A stretch of 9,925 bases of DNA from positions 1-9,925 of the forward strand of contig JACZKN010000398.1 in NCBI GenBank assembly GCA_014859985.1, read 5' to 3'. This stretch comes from Candidatus Krumholzibacteriia bacterium. Its GTDB lineage: Bacteria; Krumholzibacteriota; Krumholzibacteriia; LZORAL124-64-63. Positions 5,954 through 9,925 of this stretch are shown one piece after another (position 1 is the first letter of the stretch; the number at the start of each line of letters is the position of its first letter). Made by a program: the position numbers and the translations under genes. The notes under the pieces were generated by a model that was not told where the DNA came from, searched no databases, and saw only the letters and a program-made list of their open reading frames with translations.

Positions 5954-7276
5954 ATGGCCGAACACCAGCAGATCCAGCCCGCGTCGGGCAAGCTGGGCGT
6001 CCTGACGCCCGGCATGGGCGCGGTCGCCTCCACCTTCATCGCCGGCGTCGTCGCCATCCGCAAGGGCCTGCGGCTGCCTGTCGGCAGCATGACGCAGATG
6101 GGCCATATCCGCCTGGGCAAGCGCACCGACGACCGCCAGCCCCTGGTGCGGAACTTCCTGCCCCTGGCGGACCTCGACCAGCTGGTGTTCGGCGGCTGGG
6201 ACATCTTCGAGGACGACGTCTACCAGGCGGCCACGAAGGCCGGCGTGCTGGAGAAGGACCTGCTGCGGGAGATCAAGGACGAGCTCGAGGCCATCAAGCC
6301 CATGCCCGCGGTCTTCGACAACCATTACGTCAAGAAGCTGCACGGGACCTACGTCAAGACCGGCAAGAACAAGATGGACCTGGCCGAACAGCTGATGCAG
6401 GACATGGAGACCTTCAAGAAGCGCAACGGCTGCGACCGCCTGGTGATGGTCTGGTGCGGCTCGACCGAGATCTTCATGAAGCGCTCCGCGGTGCACGCCG
6501 ACCTGGCCGCCTTCGAGAAGGGACTCCGGGACAGCCACCCGGACATCCCGCCCAGCATGATCTACGCCTACGCGGCCATCAAGATGGGCGTCCCCTACGC
6601 CAACGGGGCGCCCAACCTCAGCGCCGACGTGCCGGCGCTCCTGGAGCTGGCCAAGCAGACCGGCTCCCCCACCTGCGGCAAGGACTTCAAGACGGGCCAG
6701 ACCCTGCTGAAGACCGTCCTGGCGCCCGGCTTCAAGGCCCGCCAGCTGGGCGTGGCCGGCTGGTTCAGCACCAACATCCTGGGCAACCGGGACGGCGAGG
6801 TGCTGGACGACCCCGAGTCGTTCAAGACGAAGGAGGAGTCCAAGCTCAGCGTGCTGGACACCATCCTGCAGCCCGAGCTGTACCCCGACCTCTACGGCAA
6901 CCTCTACCACAAGGTGCGGATCAACTACTATCCGCCCCGCGGGGACAACAAGGAGGGCTGGGACAACATCGACATCTTCGGCTGGTGCGGCCGGCCGATG
7001 CAGATCAAGGTCGACTTCCTGTGCCGCGACTCGATCCTGGCCGCGCCCCTGGTGCTGGACCTGGCCCTGCTGCTGGACCTGGCCAAGCGCTGCCCGGCGC
7101 TGCCCGGCGGCATCCAGGAGTGGCTGTCCTTCTACTTCAAGAGCCCGGTCACGCCCGAGGGCCTGCACCCGGAGCACGACCTGTTCATCCAGCAGACCAA
7201 GTTGAAGAACACCATGCGCTGGATGATGGGCGAGGAACTGATCACCCACCTGGGCCGCGAGTACTACGAGGAGTAG
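5954..7276 (+). CDS. ino1: Inositol-3-phosphate synthase (myo-inositol-1-phosphate synthase)
   Basis: Converts D-glucose 6-phosphate to 1D-myo-inositol 3-phosphate with tightly bound NAD, the only de novo route to inositol; cytosolic. It is 440 residues, the length of the larger bacterial enzymes (yeast has about 530). GVLTPGMGAVASTFIAGV (15-32) is the NAD-binding loop. VMVWCGSTE (164-172), the conserved GKDFKTGQT (242-250) with the catalytic-region lysine, GWFSTNILGNRDG (269-281) and KVDFLCRDSILAAPLVLDL (352-370) match family blocks in order. ATG 5954 is chosen for AGGAGC 8 bases upstream; the frame is open to about 5858 but that part is not conserved. It is transcribed away from the polysaccharide locus. 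The product could feed an inositol phospholipid, an inositol-containing glycan or a compatible solute; nothing here decides which. Assignment is firm. Confidence 0.97.
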   Translation: MAEHQQIQPASGKLGVLTPGMGAVASTFIAGVVAIRKGLRLPVGSMTQMGHIRLGKRTDDRQPLVRNFLPLADLDQLVFGGWDIFEDDVYQAATKAGVLEKDLLREIKDELEAIKPMPAVFDNHYVKKLHGTYVKTGKNKMDLAEQLMQDMETFKKRNGCDRLVMVWCGSTEIFMKRSAVHADLAAFEKGLRDSHPDIPPSMIYAYAAIKMGVPYANGAPNLSADVPALLELAKQTGSPTCGKDFKTGQTLLKTVLAPGFKARQLGVAGWFSTNILGNRDGEVLDDPESFKTKEESKLSVLDTILQPELYPDLYGNLYHKVRINYYPPRGDNKEGWDNIDIFGWCGRPMQIKVDFLCRDSILAAPLVLDLALLLDLAKRCPALPGGIQEWLSFYFKSPVTPEGLHPEHDLFIQQTKLKNTMRWMMGEELITHLGREYYEE

Positions 7277-7299
7277 CGGCCGGGATGCCATGGTCGGCA

Positions 7300-7331
7300 G
7301 CGCCGGTTCCGGCCACGGCCGGGACCGGCGC
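7300..7331 (+). other. Long hairpin between ino1 and the hydrolase gene
   Basis: Arms 7300-7314 and 7317-7331 pair over 15 positions with one G-T wobble. The stem begins 23 bases after the ino1 stop. No T-run follows (CCCCATTTCC), so it is a poor intrinsic terminator; it may protect the ino1 3' end or reduce read-through. The hydrolase start lies 43 bases further on. Confidence 0.65.
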
Positions 7332-7373
7332 CCCCATTTCCGTCGCCCGCCGGCGACGCAGGGAGGCCTGGAC

Positions 7374-8018
7374 GTGAGGGACTGGACCATCGAAGTGCTC
7401 CCCGTGGGGCCCCTGCAGATGAACGCGGTGCTGCTGCTGTGCCCCGGGCCGGACGGCGCGCCGGGCGAGGCGGTGCTGATCGATCCGGGCGACGAGGCGC
7501 CCCGGCTGCTGGCGCGGGCCACGGGCGCGGGCTGCCGGCTCGTGCAGTTGCTGGCCACGCACGGCCATTTCGACCACGTGGGCGCGGCTGCCGCCGTGCA
7601 GGCGGCCTGCGGCCTGCCCCTGCGCTGCCACCCGGACGACGAGCCCTTCATCGCGCGCATGCCCGAGATCCAGGCCGGCTGGGGCTTTCCCGGCACGCCG
7701 GTGCCGCAGGTGCAGGCCGACCTCCTGGACGGGGTGACCGTCCCCTTCGCCGGCGGGGAGATCCTGGTGCGGCACGTGCCCGGGCATTCCCCCGGCCAGG
7801 TGATGTTCGTCCTGCCGGGTTACGCGGTGGCGGGCGACTGCCTCTTCGCCGGCTCGGTGGGACGCACCGACCTGCCGGGCGGCGACTTCCAGGTCCTGGA
7901 AAAAAGCATCCGGGAGCGCATCTACACGCTCCCGGACGAAACGGTCGTGGTGCCCGGGCACGGACCCGGCACCACCGTGGGCAGGGAAAAGGCGACGAAC
8001 CCGTTCGTGCGCGGCTGA
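7374..8018 (+). CDS. Metallo-beta-lactamase-fold hydrolase, glyoxalase II-like
   Basis: Binuclear-metal hydrolase of 214 residues, cytosolic, probably acting on a thioester or related substrate, like the compact YcbL-type glyoxalase II proteins. The metal ligands are all present: THGHFDH (62-68; H63, H65, D67, H68), H138 in HVPGHSPG, D155 in AGDCLF, and H196 in PGHGPGT. The segment GSVGRTDLPGGDF (160-172) is typical of this subgroup. GTG at 7374 is chosen because GGGAGG precedes it by 7 bases and the conserved fold starts at once; an ATG frame-open from 7290 gives an Arg/Pro-rich extension with no support. It follows ino1 by 97 bases on the same strand, so a shared transcript is possible but interrupted by a hairpin. 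Its 3' end is 9 bases from that of the convergent ParA gene. Fold is certain, substrate is not. Confidence 0.94.
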   Translation: MRDWTIEVLPVGPLQMNAVLLLCPGPDGAPGEAVLIDPGDEAPRLLARATGAGCRLVQLLATHGHFDHVGAAAAVQAACGLPLRCHPDDEPFIARMPEIQAGWGFPGTPVPQVQADLLDGVTVPFAGGEILVRHVPGHSPGQVMFVLPGYAVAGDCLFAGSVGRTDLPGGDFQVLEKSIRERIYTLPDETVVVPGHGPGTTVGREKATNPFVRG

Positions 8019-8027
8019 CGGAGGCTA

Positions 8028-8888
8028 CTACTCCTCCGCCACCACTTCGGCGGTGGTGGCGGCCAGGGCCCCCGCCTCGGCGGCCTCGCGCTTCTCAACC
8101 TTCAGCTTCTCCAGCCTCTGGTGCTTCTTGAGGAACTCCTTCTTGATCCAGTCCCGGTAGAGGCTGGCCCCGAGGCACCCCGAATCGTAGGCGTAGATGC
8201 TCTGGAAGTTGGCCGGGGCCTCCTCGATCTTGATGTTGCTCGTGATGATGGTCCGGAAGATGTCCCCGGCCTGGAAGACCTGGCCCAGTTCGCGGCGCAC
8301 CTGGCGCTGCAGGGGGGTGCGCCCGTCCTTCTGGGTGATCAGCACGCCCAACAGCTGCAGCCAGACGTTCTGGCGCTCCTGCACCCGCTCGATCAGAGTC
8401 TTCATCTGGTGCAGCGAGGGCACCGCCAGGCCGCTGCACTGGGTGGGGATCAGGGCGTAGTCGGCGGCCACCAGGGCGTTCTGGGTCAGCACGCCCAGGT
8501 TCGGCGGCGTGTCGATGATGATCCAGCCGTAGGACGTGGACAGGGCGTCCACCACCTTGGCCAAACGGTCGGTGATCTGGGTCTTGGCCATGCTCTCGAG
8601 CGACGGGTTCGACGGCAGGATGTCGATGTTCTCGTCGTAGATGGTCGAGGCGATGCCGTCCTGGGGCGTGATGGCCCGGCGCAGGACGTCGAAGACGCTG
8701 CGGGCCGGCGGCGCCCCGTCCAGCTTGCCCAGCAGGGTGCTGGTGGCGCAGCCGTGGGGATCCATGTCGATCACCAGACATGAGGAAGTAACATCACTGT
8801 AACGTGTTAGACCTGCGGCGAGGTTGATCGCCGTGGTGGTCTTGCCGGTCCCGCCCTTGTGGTTGACGACCGCAATGACATTGCTCAT
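8028..8888 (-). CDS. ParA-family partition-type ATPase (orphan, with C-terminal tail)
   Basis: Walker-type ATPase of 286 residues that would dimerise on ATP and bind DNA nonspecifically to segregate or position a chromosome or protein cargo. The deviant Walker A KGGTGKTT (11-18) has the signature first lysine. The A' box is LVIDMDPHGCAT (38-49), with His where Gln is usual (DPQG). Walker B is IIIDTPP (123-129). The core ends near 252 and is followed by a charged, then Ala-rich tail (EKLKVEKREAAEAGALAATTAEVVAEE). No parB and no clear parS lie nearby, so it may position a cargo rather than the chromosome; this is inference. The ATG at 8888 has AGGGG about 9 bases upstream. Codons 27-37 are unusually A/T-ending for this DNA. 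It converges with the hydrolase gene. Confidence 0.93.
   Translation of the reverse strand: MSNVIAVVNHKGGTGKTTTAINLAAGLTRYSDVTSSCLVIDMDPHGCATSTLLGKLDGAPPARSVFDVLRRAITPQDGIASTIYDENIDILPSNPSLESMAKTQITDRLAKVVDALSTSYGWIIIDTPPNLGVLTQNALVAADYALIPTQCSGLAVPSLHQMKTLIERVQERQNVWLQLLGVLITQKDGRTPLQRQVRRELGQVFQAGDIFRTIITSNIKIEEAPANFQSIYAYDSGCLGASLYRDWIKKEFLKKHQRLEKLKVEKREAAEAGALAATTAEVVAEE
8036..8062. repeat. 10-base inverted repeat at the convergent hydrolase/ParA 3' ends
   Basis: CCGCCACCAC (8036-8045) and GTGGTGGCGG (8053-8062) are perfect complements around a 7-base loop. The hairpin begins 18 bases after the hydrolase stop and lies inside the last codons of the ParA gene. It could slow transcription from either side, but no T-run is present on either strand. 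Confidence 0.55.
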
Positions 8889-8942
8889 AAAGGAGATCCC
8901 CTGCCTGTTGGGATGGTTGCCGGTAGGTCACCGCAAGCGACC

Positions 8943-8948
8943 AATATA
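8943..8948 (-). promoter_or_regulatory. Probable -10 element of the ParA gene
   Basis: Minus strand TATATT (8948-8943), 5 of 6 to consensus, in an AT-richer patch 55 bases before the ATG. No good -35 lies at 16-18 bases, so it may need an activator or be weak. Confidence 0.4.
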
Positions 8949-8965
8949 GGCGCGTTGCCCGGAGC

Positions 8966-9015
8966 CCGAAAGAAAAAAGCCGTTTCCGCACCGATTGTCC
9001 TCTCCGCAGGACGGT
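8966..9015 (-). terminator. Possible terminator of the barrel gene
   Basis: After the stop at 9020, minus-strand GTCCT/AGGAC forms a short stem around GCGGAG, and a T-rich run CTTTTTTCTTTC follows. About 15 bases separate the stem from the T-run, so this is not a canonical intrinsic terminator. Confidence 0.3.
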
Positions 9016-9019
9016 CCGG

Positions 9020-9925
9020 TCAGGGATCCAGAGCAGTCTGGAACACCAGCAGCAGGCCCAGCCGCTGCAGGTGGTCCTCGGCCACCATCTCCATGGGGGG
9101 CTGGTCGCTGTTCAGGGAGACGGGCACCCAGCCGCCGGCCGAGAACCCGGAGCGGGCCGCCAAGGCCTCCAGTCGCACGGAGGAGATCCGGCCCAGGTGG
9201 AAGCGGTAGCCCAGGGCGAGGCGGGCCTCCAGGCCGGTCTGGGCCAGGCCTGACGCCGCATCCGGATCCAGGCTCACCACCCCGCCCCCGACGGCCAGGT
9301 AGGGGTGGGACGGTGCCTGCACCAGCCGCACCTCCAGATCCAGCCCGGCGGCGAACACGTTCCAGCGGTCGAAGCGGTGGACCGCCCCCAGTTGCCCGAG
9401 GTCCGCTTCCGCCAGGACGTCGTGGCGGGACCAGCCCAGTTCCGCGCGCAGACCCAGCCGGCGGCCGAGCCGGCGGCCGGCGCCCAGGACCAGGCCGGGG
9501 CCCGGCGCCAGTTCCGCCAGGTAACGGGAACTGCGGAACCCCCCGCCGTGGTCCGGATCCCAGGAGACGGGCAGCCCGTCCAGGGTCGCCACCCGCAGCA
9601 GGTCGCCGCCGTCCACGGCGCCCAGCCCGAAGTTGACGGTCCAGCGCGACCCGACCGCCGTGGCCTGGTCCGCGGCCGCATCCACTGCGTGGACCTGCTG
9701 GTCTACGCAGTGGATGCGGCCGCGGGCCGGGTCCGGCACGAAGTAGCACCAGAACGCGCCGCCGCCGGCGAAGCGGTTGCCGGTCCAGGCCCCCTCCAGT
9801 TTAACCGCGGGCACCCCGCCGATCTCCGCGTCGCTCCAGACGAAGCTCTCGGGCACGATCTCCTCGTCGTGCATCGCCCGGCCCAGACGGGCCCGCATGG
9901 CCGCGAGCACGTCGCGGTCCTGGAG
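9020..9925 (-). CDS. DUF4837-like segment joined to a probable outer-membrane beta-barrel, 5' end outside window
   Basis: 301 codons are visible; the frame is open to the window edge, so the true start is not seen (the first in-window GTG, at 9910, is arbitrary). Residues 1 to about 82 contain LQDRDVL, then VKLEGAWTGNRFAGGGAFWCYF and GRIHCVDQQVHA. This resembles the C-terminal part of DUF4837-type lipoproteins (RD, GxW, GGxF, D-x2-V-x-A), but the match is from memory and weak. From about 96 on, amphipathic strands alternate with turns (YLAELAPGPGLVLGAG, LGLRAELGWS, NVFAAGLDLEVRLV, YLAVGGGVVSLD, TGLEARLALGYRFHLG, HLQRLGLLLVFQ), the pattern of an outer-membrane barrel. The two parts meet at residues 65-88, where the DNA holds a 34-base-arm inverted repeat. 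This could be a true fusion, a rearrangement scar or an assembly join. Product otherwise unrecognised. Confidence 0.7.
   Translation of the reverse strand, partial: LQDRDVLAAMRARLGRAMHDEEIVPESFVWSDAEIGGVPAVKLEGAWTGNRFAGGGAFWCYFVPDPARGRIHCVDQQVHAVDAAADQATAVGSRWTVNFGLGAVDGGDLLRVATLDGLPVSWDPDHGGGFRSSRYLAELAPGPGLVLGAGRRLGRRLGLRAELGWSRHDVLAEADLGQLGAVHRFDRWNVFAAGLDLEVRLVQAPSHPYLAVGGGVVSLDPDAASGLAQTGLEARLALGYRFHLGRISSVRLEALAARSGFSAGGWVPVSLNSDQPPMEMVAEDHLQRLGLLLVFQTALDP
9662..9733. repeat. Long near-perfect inverted repeat (34-base arms, 4-base loop) inside a coding region
   Basis: Arms 9662-9695 and 9700-9733 are complementary at 30 of 34 positions; the other four (9663/9732, 9666/9729, 9669/9726, 9691/9704) are G-T pairs on the plus strand, hence A-C on the minus strand. 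The central 19 positions (9672-9690 with 9705-9723) are perfect, and the loop is TGCT. Each arm contains GCGGCCGC. It lies at the boundary between two dissimilar parts of the minus-strand protein. Confidence 0.9.

Noticed and set aside
5765..7696. 643-codon minus-strand frame opposite ino1
   Set aside because: Antisense of a firmly identified gene; Val/Gln/Leu/Arg-rich composition reflects the complement of ino1 codons and no domain is recognisable.

Overview
The window is GC-rich bacterial chromosome with strong G/C bias at third codon positions, interrupted by a few AT-rich promoter patches. A likely outer-membrane beta-barrel segment at the right edge, an undecaprenyl-phosphate-type sugar transferase and several glycosyltransferases point to a Gram-negative, surface-polysaccharide-producing organism. 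The bacterial-type inositol-3-phosphate synthase and the DUF4837-like stretch would fit an uncultured lineage of the FCB kind, but that placement is inference only.

Left block (1-5581, all minus strand), read in the direction of transcription: an initiating sugar transferase (5581-4847), a Gfo/Idh/MocA sugar oxidoreductase (4704-3679), a GT4 glycosyltransferase (3650-2517), then three tRNA genes in the order Gly(GCC)-Cys(GCA)-Leu(UAA), then a second GT4 glycosyltransferase (about 1947-796) and a GT2 glycosyltransferase (796-1, cut by the window edge). This looks like one exopolysaccharide or O-antigen-type locus: the sugar transferase would load the first sugar phosphate onto a lipid carrier, the oxidoreductase would help make a modified nucleotide sugar, and the three glycosyltransferases would extend the repeat unit. 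The tRNA genes sit inside the locus and each has its own TTGACA-type promoter. The promoter of tRNA-Gly overlaps the stop codon of the upstream glycosyltransferase, and no clear terminator separates tRNA-Leu from the next glycosyltransferase.

Centre (5582-5953): a 372-base divergent control region with a good minus-strand promoter, inverted and direct repeats, and a UUCG-capped hairpin beside the sugar transferase ribosome binding site. It drives the polysaccharide block leftwards and inositol synthesis rightwards.

Right block: inositol-3-phosphate synthase (5954-7276, +) and a metallo-beta-lactamase-fold hydrolase (7374-8018, +), separated by a long hairpin. They converge with an orphan ParA-type ATPase (8888-8028, -). 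Upstream of ParA, a minus-strand gene open to the window edge (9925-9020) encodes a DUF4837-like stretch followed by a probable beta-barrel. A 34-base-arm inverted repeat lies exactly at the join.

No insertion sequence, CRISPR array, integrase, rRNA or recognised riboswitch was seen. The most unusual signals are the long foldback repeat at 9662-9733, the tRNA cluster inside a polysaccharide locus, and the heavily structured leader at 4705-4846.
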